Shown here: in pieces, positions 25,181 to 33,564 of the stretch
Position numbering within the stretch: position 1 is the first letter of the stretch
Layout: every line of letters starts with the position of its first letter
DNA from: Peribacillus cavernae
Lineage (GTDB): Bacteria; Bacillota; Bacilli; Bacillales; DSM-1321
NCBI RefSeq assembly: GCF_003989135.1
Contig: NZ_RYZZ01000018.1
Span: 16,596 to 80,595, forward strand
Direction: 5' to 3'
Length of the DNA stretch: 64,000 bases
Notes under the pieces: model-generated
Seen by the model: only the letters and a program-made list of their open reading frames with translations
Told to the model about the DNA's origin: nothing
Database searches by the model: none
Program-made: the position numbers and the translations under genes

Positions 25181-26215
25181 ATGAAGAAAGTAAAAATCGC
25201 AGTGATTGGCTGTGGAAGCATTGCGCAGCATCGACACCTGCCTGAGTATGCAGCAATTGAATCCGTGGAAATTGTCGCCGTGTGTGATATTGTTAAGGAA
25301 CGAGCAAATGAAGTCGCTGAAAAATATAACGCCAGGGCATATACATCCTATAAGGATTTACTTGCGGATCAAGAAATCGATGCGGTAAGTGTCTGCACAC
25401 CAAACTATTTACATGCATCCATTACCGTTGACGCGCTGAATGCCGGCAAGCACGTACTATGTGAAAAACCTATGGCGACTTCTAAAACAGAAGCAGAAGC
25501 AATGATTACAGCGGCCAGTCAAAACAATAAAAAATTAATGATTGGGCATAATCAGCGCTTTGTCAGTTCGCATGTTCAGGCTAGGGAATTGATTGAGAGC
25601 GGTGAAGTCGGCAGAATTTACAGCTTCCGAACTGCATTCGGACACGGCGGCCCTGAAGACTGGAGTATAGACGGGAAGAAGAGCTGGTTCTTCAAAAAAG
25701 AGCAGGCGTTCATTGGTGCGATGGGTGATCTCGGCGTACATAAAACAGATCTCCTCCGTTATTTGCTTGCTGAAGAAATTACCGAGGTGGCCGCGTTTGT
25801 GGAAACAAGTGCTAAGAGTAACTCTGATGTAGATGACAATGCAGTATGTATCCTAAAAACACAGAGCGGAATTATTGGGACGCTGGCCGCCAGCTGGTCC
25901 TATGTTTCAAGTGAAGATAATTCAACGATCATCTACGGGGAACATGCTATCTTGCGGCTTGAAGAGGATCCACAGCATTCGGTAGTTGCACAATACAAAA
26001 ATGGCGAAGTAGTAAAGTATGAATTAGAGCAAATCCAATCCAATGAAGAAGGCGGACAACAGAGCAACTCCCATGTGATTGACCAGTTTGTCGGAAGCCT
26101 ATTGAACGATACTGAGGTGCCTGTAAGCGGTACGGAGGGAATGAAATCGCTCAACGTGATCCTTGCCGCTCTTGAAGCGAATGAAACGAAAACGGTTGTC
26201 CAGGTAGCCCCGTAG
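25181..26215 (+). CDS. Gfo/Idh/MocA-family oxidoreductase 1
   Basis: This is an NAD(P)-dependent sugar or polyol dehydrogenase. The 344-residue protein has an N-terminal Rossmann fold (IAVIGCGSIAQHRHLPEY), the conserved CEKPMATSKTEAEAM motif with the catalytic Lys near residue 93, and HNQRF. The substrate domain contains GAMGDLGVHKTDLLRYLL with the catalytic His region. The ATG at 25181 has GGGGAGG 8 nt upstream. It may oxidise a sugar to its keto form (ThuB-like role). It is one of two paralogues with about 40 percent visual similarity, so they probably act on different substrates or in opposite directions. Confidence 0.9.
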   Translation: MKKVKIAVIGCGSIAQHRHLPEYAAIESVEIVAVCDIVKERANEVAEKYNARAYTSYKDLLADQEIDAVSVCTPNYLHASITVDALNAGKHVLCEKPMATSKTEAEAMITAASQNNKKLMIGHNQRFVSSHVQARELIESGEVGRIYSFRTAFGHGGPEDWSIDGKKSWFFKKEQAFIGAMGDLGVHKTDLLRYLLAEEITEVAAFVETSAKSNSDVDDNAVCILKTQSGIIGTLAASWSYVSSEDNSTIIYGEHAILRLEEDPQHSVVAQYKNGEVVKYELEQIQSNEEGGQQSNSHVIDQFVGSLLNDTEVPVSGTEGMKSLNVILAALEANETKTVVQVAP

Positions 26216-26246
26216 GAAACAACCGATACGTAAAAGAGGTGTAGTC

Positions 26247-27269
26247 ATGAGTAAATTGCGGATTGGTCTTATCGGAGTCGGCGGAATCGCTACCGAAAGG
26301 CATATTCCTACCTTGTTAAAACTAGCGGACCGGGTTACAATTGCAGCCGTGAGCGATATTGATGAAGACCGCGCAAATATGGTTGCTTCCACTTACAACA
26401 TTCCAAAGGCTTATCAAAATCATCAGGAAATGTTCAATGAAGTGGATGCAGTTGTCATCAGTACACCAAATAAATTCCATGCTGAAATGTCAATTGCGGC
26501 GTTTGAAGCAGGCCTTCATGTATTTTGTGAAAAACCGATGGCACTTTCAACCGCCGATTGTGAAGCGATGATTTCAGCCTCCGTATCAGCTGGCAAAATT
26601 CTCGCAATTGGCTACCATTATCGATTCATGAAGGAAGCTCAGGGTGCAAAAAGGATGATGCAGGCAGGAGAAATTGGCAATCCGCTAGTTGTACGGGTCC
26701 AAGCATTAAGAAGGCGGAAGGTACCTGGTTGGGGTGTGTTTACGAATAGGGAGCTTCAGGGAGGAGGCAGCTTAATCGATTACGGATGCCATCTCCTTGA
26801 TCTTGCCCTCTGGTTAATGGGCAGCCCCAAACTGATTGAAGTGACAGGAGCGACCTATAATGCGTTAAGCCGGACGCCGGGGCAGGTTAATCAGTGGGGC
26901 AGTTTCAATCATAAAACCTTTAATGTGGATGATCATGTAACAGCGTATATGAAGTTTGCCAATGGCATTTCGCTGATGCTTGAAACTTCCTGGTCCAGCA
27001 ACATAACCGAAGACGTTGTCCAAAACGTGAGCATTTCAGGAGATAGAGGTGGTCTTGACGTCTTTCCGTTATCGATTAATTATCCAAAACACGGCATGCT
27101 TTTCAACAGCGAAGCCGTCTGGATTCCGGGCGAAGATGATCCTGCCTTGCCTCAAGCAGAAAATTTTATCAATGCCTGTATGGGGCTGGAAGATCAAGTC
27201 GTAAAACCGGAAGAAGCGCTGCAGGTTTCATCAATCATTGAAAAAATTTACGAAAGCGCTCATCAATAA
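26247..27269 (+). CDS. Gfo/Idh/MocA-family oxidoreductase 2
   Basis: The second NAD(P)-dependent oxidoreductase of the operon has 340 residues. It shows the nucleotide-binding IGLIGVGGIATERHIPTL, FCEKPMALSTADCEAM with the catalytic Lys, IGYHYRFMKEAQ and the substrate-side GGGSLIDYGCHLLDLALWL. It starts at ATG 26247 after AAAAGAGGTGTAGTC, 31 nt after the first paralogue. Together the pair could oxidise and re-reduce a sugar position, as in 3-keto-glycoside pathways. This is inferred from family knowledge and context. Confidence 0.9.
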   Translation: MSKLRIGLIGVGGIATERHIPTLLKLADRVTIAAVSDIDEDRANMVASTYNIPKAYQNHQEMFNEVDAVVISTPNKFHAEMSIAAFEAGLHVFCEKPMALSTADCEAMISASVSAGKILAIGYHYRFMKEAQGAKRMMQAGEIGNPLVVRVQALRRRKVPGWGVFTNRELQGGGSLIDYGCHLLDLALWLMGSPKLIEVTGATYNALSRTPGQVNQWGSFNHKTFNVDDHVTAYMKFANGISLMLETSWSSNITEDVVQNVSISGDRGGLDVFPLSINYPKHGMLFNSEAVWIPGEDDPALPQAENFINACMGLEDQVVKPEEALQVSSIIEKIYESAHQ

Positions 27270-27311
27270 AGGACAACTATACGATGACAAGCTGAAAGGA
27301 TGAATGCAGCA

Positions 27312-28280
27312 ATGAAACTAGGAGTATTTACCGTCTTATTCGCAGACAAATCTTTTGAGGAAATGCTCGATTATGTAAAAGCATCAGGAGTATCGGCAGT
27401 GGAAATCGGAACGGGGAACTATCCCGGAAAAGCTCACTGTGACCTGGACGGTTTATTGGAAAGCGAGGAAAAACGGAAGGATTATTTGAAGCAGATCGAA
27501 TCAAGAGGCCTTACAATCAGTGCCTTCAGTTGCCATGGCAACCCGATTTCGCCTGACAAAGCTTTTGCTGAAGAGTCACATGATACGTTCAAGAAAACCG
27601 TCCTGCTCGCGGAGTTAATGAACGTTCCCGTCGTGAACTGCTTTTCCGGAACAGCGGGTGATCAGGAAGGAGCGAAATATCCGAACTGGCCGGTCGTTCC
27701 ATGGCCGAATGAATATGGGGATGTGTTGAAGTGGCAGTGGGAAGAAAAACTGGTTCCATATTGGAAAGAGTGGGGAAAATATGCTCAGGATCATCATGTG
27801 AAAATTGGCTTGGAACTCCATGGAGGTTTTTTAGTCCACACGCCGTATACGCTGCTTAAGTTGAGGGAGCTGACATGTGATGCGATTGGGGCCAATTTGG
27901 ATCCTAGCCATTTATGGTGGCAGGGAATTGATCCCGTTGCGGCGATAAAAATTCTCGGTAAAGAAAATGCGATTCACCATTTCCATGCAAAGGATACCTA
28001 CATTGACCAGGACAATGTCAACATGTACGGCTTAACCGATATGCAGCCATATGGAGAAGTCCAAACAAGGGCATGGACCTTCCGCTCTGTCGGCTGCGGC
28101 CACAGCAACCAGGAATGGTCAGATATGATGAGCGCGCTGCGCACATTTGGCTATGACTATGTAGTCAGCATTGAACACGAAGATCCGTTAATGTCGATTG
28201 AAGAAGGATTTAAACGCGCTGTCGGCAATCTTCGTTCGATTCTGATCGAGGAGCAGCCATCCGCGATGTGGTGGGTATAA
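27312..28280 (+). CDS. Sugar phosphate isomerase/epimerase-like TIM-barrel protein
   Basis: This protein of about 322 residues is of the xylose-isomerase-like AP endonuclease 2 superfamily. Barrel motifs are KLGVFTVLFADKSFEEML, VSAVEIGTGNYPGKAHCDL, ISAFSCHGNPISPD, GLELHGGFLVHTPYTLL, DPSHLWWQGIDPV, HHFHAKDTYID and VSIEHEDPLMSIEEG. The Glu/His/Asp residues in these strands are typical metal ligands. It is the last gene of the operon. ATG 27312 is preferred, as ATG 27300 sits directly on the AAAGGA site. It may act on keto-sugars produced by the oxidoreductases. Confidence 0.88.
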   Translation: MKLGVFTVLFADKSFEEMLDYVKASGVSAVEIGTGNYPGKAHCDLDGLLESEEKRKDYLKQIESRGLTISAFSCHGNPISPDKAFAEESHDTFKKTVLLAELMNVPVVNCFSGTAGDQEGAKYPNWPVVPWPNEYGDVLKWQWEEKLVPYWKEWGKYAQDHHVKIGLELHGGFLVHTPYTLLKLRELTCDAIGANLDPSHLWWQGIDPVAAIKILGKENAIHHFHAKDTYIDQDNVNMYGLTDMQPYGEVQTRAWTFRSVGCGHSNQEWSDMMSALRTFGYDYVVSIEHEDPLMSIEEGFKRAVGNLRSILIEEQPSAMWWV

Positions 28281-28298
28281 AGTTATAAAACAATTGTA

Positions 28299-28342
28299 AC
28301 GAAATAAGCAGGGTGTCCCAAAGGGTCCCCTGCTTATTTCGT
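28299..28342 (+). terminator. Terminator of the sugar operon
   Basis: ACGAAATAAGCAGGG and CCCTGCTTATTTCGT form a perfect 15-bp stem 19 nt after the operon's last stop codon. Confidence 0.8.
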
Positions 28343-28495
28343 ATAGTTATAAGTTTCGAGACACCTTAAAATCAACTATATCGACATAAGATATAGTGAT
28401 GCTCTTGCTATTTAAAATTACAGAAAGGTCTCTGGGTCAAACCATAAGTAGAACTTAAGAATAAAGCCGACATCAAATCACGATATCTGCTCTAT

Positions 28496-28789
28496 TTATT
28501 TCTGATACTCAAATTCTGGTTCGTCAGCAGTTGAATTAAACTCGACCGACAAATCGTGACCATCAAAGTACCAAAAATCCTCTTCTTCAATATAAAAGAT
28601 AATTCCTTGTTTGTTCGTTTCCACTCCGATATTGCGCGTTTCATTCTCAATAGAAACACCAAGGGAAAAACCGCTTTGAACCTTACTTGATCCCCCGTAG
28701 CGGGCAAAAAAACGAACCTTATCCCCGTTTTTCAGGCCTATTTCATCCTTATACCAGTTTGCTGCTTCGTCAGAGATGACCAGATTCAT
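28496..28789 (-). CDS. yneR: HesB/IscA-like protein YneR (cysteine-free)
   Basis: The 97-residue protein begins MNLVISDEAANWYKDEIGLK and contains VRFFARYGGSSKVQSGFSLGV, the HesB-like fold as found in YneR/YqkB-type proteins. It has no cysteine, so it cannot bind an iron-sulfur cluster as classic IscA does. The start ATG 28789 has AGGAGATTTAA on the minus strand. It keeps its yneQ-yneR-plsY neighbourhood except for the inserted sugar operon. A selenocysteine-containing relative lies 800 nt away. Confidence 0.85.
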   Translation of the reverse strand: MNLVISDEAANWYKDEIGLKNGDKVRFFARYGGSSKVQSGFSLGVSIENETRNIGVETNKQGIIFYIEEEDFWYFDGHDLSVEFNSTADEPEFEYQK

Positions 28790-29107
28790 TTAAATCTCCT
28801 TCTTTCTTAAGCAATGATAATATTATAAAGGATAATCGAAAATGAAGCGAGTAAAGCAGGTTGAAACAGAGGAACCAAACTCTTTTTCGATATTGCTATT
28901 TCTAAATAATAATAAGTTGATTGTTTAGTTCTTTATATAGAACAATCAAATAGATTTACTTTGTGGGGCTACCTGGAGGGTGTCTAAATAGATAGGCGAA
29001 AAAAGCCTCATAGATAGTTAGTTGCTATTGCATTCGAATGCTATTTAGTCTTAAGATATAGTAATACTATTACTATATTCTAAAACGATATAGAGGAGGG
29101 TGATCTC
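28790..29107. promoter_or_regulatory. Intergenic region with palindromic operator before padR
   Basis: At 29056-29078 a 23-bp perfect dyad (arms ATATAGTAAT and ATTACTATAT around ACT) lies 20 nt before the ribosome binding site of padR and is a good candidate operator. At 28916-28949 TTGATTGTT and AACAATCAA form another dyad. AGGCgaaaaaaGCCT occurs near 29003. No coding sequence is recognised. Confidence 0.55.
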
Positions 29108-29437
29108 TTGCGCAAAACAGAGCTTCTAAAAGGAACGACCGAAATGATTTTGCTGTCTCGTCTGAAAGAGAAAGACATGTACGGATATGAACTAACAGAA
29201 TTATTGAGGGAATTAAGCGATGGTTATATTCATATAAAAGAAGGCACATTATATCCGACGTTGAAGAAACTGGAAGAAAAGGAATTGGTTAAAAGCTATT
29301 GGAAGGATTCATTCGAAGGGCCGCGCAGGAAATATTACTATTTAACCAAATTGGGTTTGAAAGAATTAGAGGGATATGTGACACAATGGGAAGACTTTCA
29401 GTTAATCATAAAAAAAATCCTGGAGTATGGAAAGTGA
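29108..29437 (+). CDS. PadR-family transcriptional regulator
   Basis: The 109-residue winged-helix protein reads LLKGTTEMILLSRLKEKDMYGYEL, IKEGTLYPTLKKLEEKELV and GPRRKYYYLTKLG, the PadR N-terminal domain, with a short C-terminal dimerisation helix. It starts at TTG 29108 after GAGGAGGGTGATCTC. PadR proteins often repress a neighbouring transporter. Here no transporter follows. The next gene is the HesB-like selenoprotein 150 nt on, so regulation of that gene or of itself via the dyad upstream is possible. Confidence 0.88.
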   Translation: MRKTELLKGTTEMILLSRLKEKDMYGYELTELLRELSDGYIHIKEGTLYPTLKKLEEKELVKSYWKDSFEGPRRKYYYLTKLGLKELEGYVTQWEDFQLIIKKILEYGK

Positions 29438-29588
29438 GCAAATTATAGAAGAAAAAGATTTACAACTGGAATGATATGACATGTTCAGGCTTGTTTAATT
29501 GCAATAGTTTTAGGGGATTGTTATTTTATAAGTGTCTATATTCAAGCTCATTTCGAGCAAGAAGAATACTAACAGGGAGGGTTGCCTT

Positions 29589-29876
29589 ATGATTAAGATG
29601 ACAGCCGCTGCGTATGACAAAATTCATTCTATCATCGAAAGTGAGCAAGATCAGGGAGATAAATTATATTTGCGAACGTCCATGGGAATTGGCTGAGGGG
29701 GCCCACAGCTAAAGCTTTCTCTGGAAGAGAAGCCGCTCAGTGAAGATAGCGTTGTTACCTTCGAGGATATTGACATCCTGATCCACACGCGTGACGAACC
29801 TTATTTCACTAATACAAAGCTTGATATCAGTGAAGATGTATTCGGTAACAAAAAATTTGTTGTGTTGAAGGTATAA
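29589..29876 (+). CDS. HesB/IscA-like selenoprotein
   Basis: The 95-residue frame starts at ATG 29589 behind AGGGAGGGTTGCC and is interrupted by a UGA at 29694-29696 (codon 36). Read as Sec, the protein gives KLYLRTSMGIG-U-GGPQLKLSLEE then DEPYFTNTKLDISEDVFGNKKF. The G-[C/U]-GGPQ motif is that of HesB-like selenoproteins known from other bacteria, where Sec replaces the first conserved Cys. A candidate SECIS hairpin follows. With selA, selB, selD and tRNA-Sec in the same window, decoding is likely. Function is unknown. An iron-sulfur or redox role is inferred from the fold. It shares a bidirectional terminator with plsY. Confidence 0.93.
29694..29733 (+). promoter_or_regulatory. Sec UGA codon and candidate SECIS of the HesB-like gene
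   Basis: Seventeen nt after the UGA, GCTT-T-CTCT (29714-29722) pairs with AGAGAAGC (29726-29733), leaving a bulged U and a loop GGA. A bulged U in the upper stem and a G at the start of the apical loop are features of the E. coli fdhF SECIS. Confidence 0.7.
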
Positions 29877-29909
29877 GAAAAAACGGGCAATGCCCGGTTT
29901 TTTCTTATA
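29874..29909. terminator. Bidirectional terminator between the selenoprotein gene and plsY
   Basis: AAGAAAAAACGGGC and GCCCGGTTTTTTCTT form a stem that overlaps both stop codons. Confidence 0.8.
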
Positions 29910-30495
29910 GCCATTTGATTTTAGGCTCCGTTTTATCGATGATTCGTTTGATATTTGCCCGGTGCCTGATAAAAATGAAGATGGCAATTACGGAAAGCAC
30001 GATGAGCAGCGGGATATCATGAATGTCGGTAATCAGCGTATAGAGTAGAGCAACAGCAGCTGCAACCATCGATGATAAAGATACATATTTTGATAAATAT
30101 AATGAAAGAAAGAATACGCAAACCAGCAGCAAGAATAGGAGCGGGTGGTAACCAAGCAAAATGCCGCCAGACGTAGCAACTGCCTTTCCGCCTCTGAAGC
30201 CGGCGAAGACCGGGTACATATGGCCAAAGACTGCAGCTACACCCGCGGCCAGTGGGTGGATATCAGCACCCATGATAAGCGGAAGCTGCGTTGCCAAAGT
30301 CCCTTTTAGAATATCCATCGCTGTCACGACTAGGCCAGCCTTTACGCCAAGGGTGCGGAATGTATTGGTGCCGCCTAAGTTTTTACTGCCATGTTCACGG
30401 ATATCGGTTTTGTAAAAAACCTTGCCAATGATTAATCCTGAAGGAATAGAGCCAACCAGATACGCCAGCAGGATCGTAATGATGAATATGATCAT
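29905..30495 (-). CDS. plsY: Glycerol-3-phosphate acyltransferase PlsY
   Basis: PlsY acylates glycerol-3-phosphate from acyl-phosphate, the first step of phospholipid synthesis, in the membrane. The 196-residue protein has about five TM helices and the three family motifs: [29 protein letters not shown] and [15 protein letters not shown]. The ATG at 30495 follows GAAAGGGC. The frame extends upstream to a TTG without support. The gene (yneS in B. subtilis) is divergent from yneT, as in that genome. Confidence 0.95.
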   Translation of the reverse strand: MIIFIITILLAYLVGSIPSGLIIGKVFYKTDIREHGSKNLGGTNTFRTLGVKAGLVVTAMDILKGTLATQLPLIMGADIHPLAAGVAAVFGHMYPVFAGFRGGKAVATSGGILLGYHPLLFLLLVCVFFLSLYLSKYVSLSSMVAAAVALLYTLITDIHDIPLLIVLSVIAIFIFIRHRANIKRIIDKTEPKIKWL

Positions 30496-30817
30496 AAAAT
30501 TGCCCTTTCTCAATATGTAGTTAATGCAACTTACGGTGAATAAAGTACCCGCCGCACACTTGAACTATAAAGCAACAGGGGAAAATGTTCGCTAAAGAAA
30601 GTTTCAGTTTATTTTATCATGTAAATAAGAAAAAACCATTCCTTACTTACCTTTTTTGTCCGATAAACCTTCCTAATCGCGATTTTAATTATCCATTTAG
30701 GGTATGTATATAAGGAAAGCAGTAAATGAGTCGACCTGGGGACTCTGTAAGAAAAAATGCAAGTGAAAAAGTAACAGTGTTAACAGGTCGAAATAATACG
30801 TAAAAGGGGATGAGAGA

Positions 30818-31231
30818 ATGGCAATTGAAAATCCAAGCCGTGAAGAGATTGGTGCAATCTTGAAAAAAGCAAGACGGATCGCCGTTGTCGGGCTTTCCGA
30901 TAATCCTGAACGGACATCTTATATGGTTTCCAAAGCGATGCAGGACAATGGGTATGAAATCATTCCGGTGAATCCGGCTGTGAAGGAAGTCCTTGGCGTA
31001 AAAGCTGTTTCGTCGCTGAAGGAAATTGAAGGGCATGTCGACATTGTGGACGTATTCAGGCGCTCCGAATACTTGCCGGAGATTGCCAAAGAATTCGATG
31101 AGATTGATGCCGACATTTTCTGGGCGCAATTGGGAGTGGAGAACGAAGAAGCATATCAGTTTCTTAAAGATAAGGGACACACGGTCATTATGGACCGCTG
31201 CATAAAAGTGGAACACGCCCTTACAAAATAA
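30818..31231 (+). CDS. yneT: CoA-binding domain protein YneT
   Basis: The 137-residue protein is a single CoA-binding Rossmann domain (KKARRIAVVGLSDNPERTSYMVSKAMQ, GYEIIPVNPAVKEVLGVKAV, DIFWAQLGVENEEAYQ and IMDRCIKVEH). Members bind CoA in crystal structures, but their physiological role is unknown. ATG 30818 follows AAAAGGGGATGAGAG. The 320 nt upstream, shared with plsY, show no clear promoter or other gene. A terminator follows. Confidence 0.88.
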   Translation: MAIENPSREEIGAILKKARRIAVVGLSDNPERTSYMVSKAMQDNGYEIIPVNPAVKEVLGVKAVSSLKEIEGHVDIVDVFRRSEYLPEIAKEFDEIDADIFWAQLGVENEEAYQFLKDKGHTVIMDRCIKVEHALTK

Positions 31232-31235
31232 CCTT

Positions 31236-31264
31236 TAAAAGGAGCAATCAGGCTCCTTTTTTAA
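31236..31264 (+). terminator. Terminator of yneT
   Basis: AAAAGGAGC and GCTCCTTTTTT enclose a 6-nt loop. Confidence 0.8.
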
Positions 31265-31441
31265 TGCCCAAAATATCCCCTCCCTATACAAAAAAGGGAC
31301 ATTGTTTTTTAAAACGATATTTGCTAAATAGAAAAATACCGCTACAATAAGGCATAGACACAAACAGGCTAGAACCATTTAATATACATAAAATAAATAT
31401 TTTTCAACTATATAAGGTAGGAAGGAAAGCAGAATAACAAA

Positions 31442-31477
31442 CGAACACTTGTTCTTTTTCTGCAAATCGTTTATACT
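31442..31477 (+). promoter_or_regulatory. parE promoter overlapped by a LexA (SOS) box
   Basis: CGAACACTTGTTCT (31442-31455) matches the Bacillus LexA box CGAAC-N4-GTTCG with one mismatch. It overlaps the -35 TTGTTC (31449-31454), 17 nt from a -10 TATACT (31472-31477). The parEC operon is known as a LexA target in B. subtilis, which supports the call. The leader to the GTG is about 105 nt. Confidence 0.75.
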
Positions 31478-31587
31478 TGTACGATAAAAGAGTTAAGAAA
31501 TATGATTGCCTGCTATAAGTAATAGAGTCATTTCATGCAGTATGATTTGGCCCGGAAATTGTGTGTCGCAAGGAAAGGGGAATTTCT

Positions 31588-33561
31588 GTGGCAAGAAACA
31601 TTAATTTATTTGAATACAACGATGATGCCATCCAAGTCCTTGAAGGGCTTGAAGCAGTAAGAAAGCGGCCTGGTATGTATATTGGGAGTACCGATGCCAG
31701 AGGCCTGCATCATCTTGTATATGAGATAGTCGATAATTCAGTTGACGAAGTATTAGCTGGTCACGGCGATCATATAATTGTGAAGATTCATAAAGATAAC
31801 AGCATCAGTGTGACAGACAAAGGACGGGGAATGCCTACTGGAATACACAGGATTGGCAAGCCAACCCCGGAAGTAATCTTCACGATACTTCATGCGGGCG
31901 GCAAGTTCGGCCAGGGTGGCTATAAGACAAGCGGAGGCTTGCACGGGGTCGGTGCTTCGGTTGTAAATGCCCTGTCGGAATGGCTGGTTGTTACGATTAA
32001 ACGTGATGGTTTTGTTTATGAACAAAGATTTCAGGATGGAGGAAAGCCCGCAACGACACTGGAAAAGCTGGGGAAAACAAACCAGTCCGGTACGAAAATC
32101 CATTTTAAACCGGACCCGTCCATCTTTTCGACGACGACATATAATTATGAAACATTATCTGAGCGTTTAAGAGAATCTGCCTTTCTTCTAAAGGGAATGA
32201 AAATTGAATTTATCGATGAGCGCCACGAGCAGCACGAGGTCTTTCATTTTGGGAATGGGATCGAAGCGTTTGTGGAGTATTTGAATGAAGAGAAAGACAT
32301 GCTTCATTCGGTTGTCAGCTTTGAAGGCCAGCAAAATGACATGGAAGTGGATTTTGCTTTTCAATTTAATGATGGGTACTCGGAGAATATGCTGAGCTTT
32401 GTCAATAATGTCAGGACGAAGGACGGCGGTACGCATGAAATCGGTGCTAAGACGGCAATGACCCGCGCTTTTAATGATTATGCGAGAAAAGCCGGGCTTT
32501 TGAAGGAAAAGGATAAAAACCTCGATGGCTCCGATATTCGTGAAGGCTTGTCCGCGATCGTGTCAGTAAGGATTCCTGAGGAATACCTGCAGTTTGAAGG
32601 GCAGACAAAAAGCAAACTCGGGACAAGTGAGGCACGCTCTGCTGTTGATTCTATCCTATCAGAACACCTTGCCTATTTCTTTGCGGAAAATCCGGAAACC
32701 GGGGCACTTTTAATCAAAAAGTCAATCAAGGCATTCCAAGCCCGTGAAGCAGCCAGGAAAGCACGTGAGGATGCAAGGAGCGGCAAGAAGCGCAAAAAAT
32801 CCGAGGCGATTCTTTCCGGTAAGCTGACGCCGGCCCAATCAAGGAATCCACAGAAGAACGAATTATATCTCGTGGAGGGCGATTCAGCAGGCGGTTCGGC
32901 AAAACAAGGGCGCGACCGTCGCTTTCAGGCGGTGCTTCCGCTGCGAGGTAAGGTAATCAATACGGAAAAGGCAAAGCTCCAGGATGTTTTTAAAAATGAA
33001 GAAATCAATACAATCATTCATGCCATCGGTGCCGGAGTCGGGGCCGACTTTAGCGTGGAGGATACCAATTATGATAAAGTCATCATCATGACGGATGCGG
33101 ATACGGACGGTGCCCACATCCAGGTGTTGCTGCTGACCTTCTTTTATCGCTACATGAAACAATTGATTGAGGCAGGGAAAGTGTACATCGCCCTCCCGCC
33201 TTTATATAAAGTCAGCAAAGGCGCAGGCAAAAAGGAAGTCATCGAGTACTCCTGGAGTGACGATGAGCTTAAGTCGGCCATGACAAAGGTCGGCAAAGGC
33301 TATATGCTTCAGCGTTACAAAGGCCTGGGCGAAATGAACGCTGACCAGCTCTGGGAAACAACAATGAATCCCGAGACGAGAACACTCATCCGTGTCAAAA
33401 TCGATGATGGAGCGCGTGCCGAGAGACGGATTACAACGTTAATGGGTGATAAGGTTGAACCGCGCCGTAAGTGGATTGAAGCCAATGTTGCGTTTGGTCT
33501 CGAAGAGGAATCGAATATTTTGGATAATGAAAATATGTCGGTTGCAGAGGAGGGCAAGTAA
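31588..33561 (+). CDS. parE: DNA topoisomerase IV subunit B
   Basis: The ATPase subunit of topoisomerase IV decatenates daughter chromosomes. The 657-residue protein shows the GHKL ATPase core (RKRPGMYIGSTDARGLHHLVYE, the Bergerat-fold EIVDNSVDEVLAG, GLHGVGASVVNAL), the transducer region and the TOPRIM motifs VEGDSAGGSAKQGRDR and DADTDGAHI. The GTG at 31588 follows AAAGGGGAATTTC. An upstream GTG at 31561 does not have such a site. It is 3 nt from parC and probably translationally coupled. Expression is probably raised in the SOS response through the LexA box. Confidence 0.97.
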   Translation: MARNINLFEYNDDAIQVLEGLEAVRKRPGMYIGSTDARGLHHLVYEIVDNSVDEVLAGHGDHIIVKIHKDNSISVTDKGRGMPTGIHRIGKPTPEVIFTILHAGGKFGQGGYKTSGGLHGVGASVVNALSEWLVVTIKRDGFVYEQRFQDGGKPATTLEKLGKTNQSGTKIHFKPDPSIFSTTTYNYETLSERLRESAFLLKGMKIEFIDERHEQHEVFHFGNGIEAFVEYLNEEKDMLHSVVSFEGQQNDMEVDFAFQFNDGYSENMLSFVNNVRTKDGGTHEIGAKTAMTRAFNDYARKAGLLKEKDKNLDGSDIREGLSAIVSVRIPEEYLQFEGQTKSKLGTSEARSAVDSILSEHLAYFFAENPETGALLIKKSIKAFQAREAARKAREDARSGKKRKKSEAILSGKLTPAQSRNPQKNELYLVEGDSAGGSAKQGRDRRFQAVLPLRGKVINTEKAKLQDVFKNEEINTIIHAIGAGVGADFSVEDTNYDKVIIMTDADTDGAHIQVLLLTFFYRYMKQLIEAGKVYIALPPLYKVSKGAGKKEVIEYSWSDDELKSAMTKVGKGYMLQRYKGLGEMNADQLWETTMNPETRTLIRVKIDDGARAERRITTLMGDKVEPRRKWIEANVAFGLEEESNILDNENMSVAEEGK

Positions 33562-33564
33562 TTT

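Noticed and set aside
29589..29876. HesB-like gene as a pseudogene with a premature stop
   Set aside because: The stop is UGA at the position where HesB selenoproteins have Sec, the frame is otherwise intact and a SECIS-like hairpin follows.
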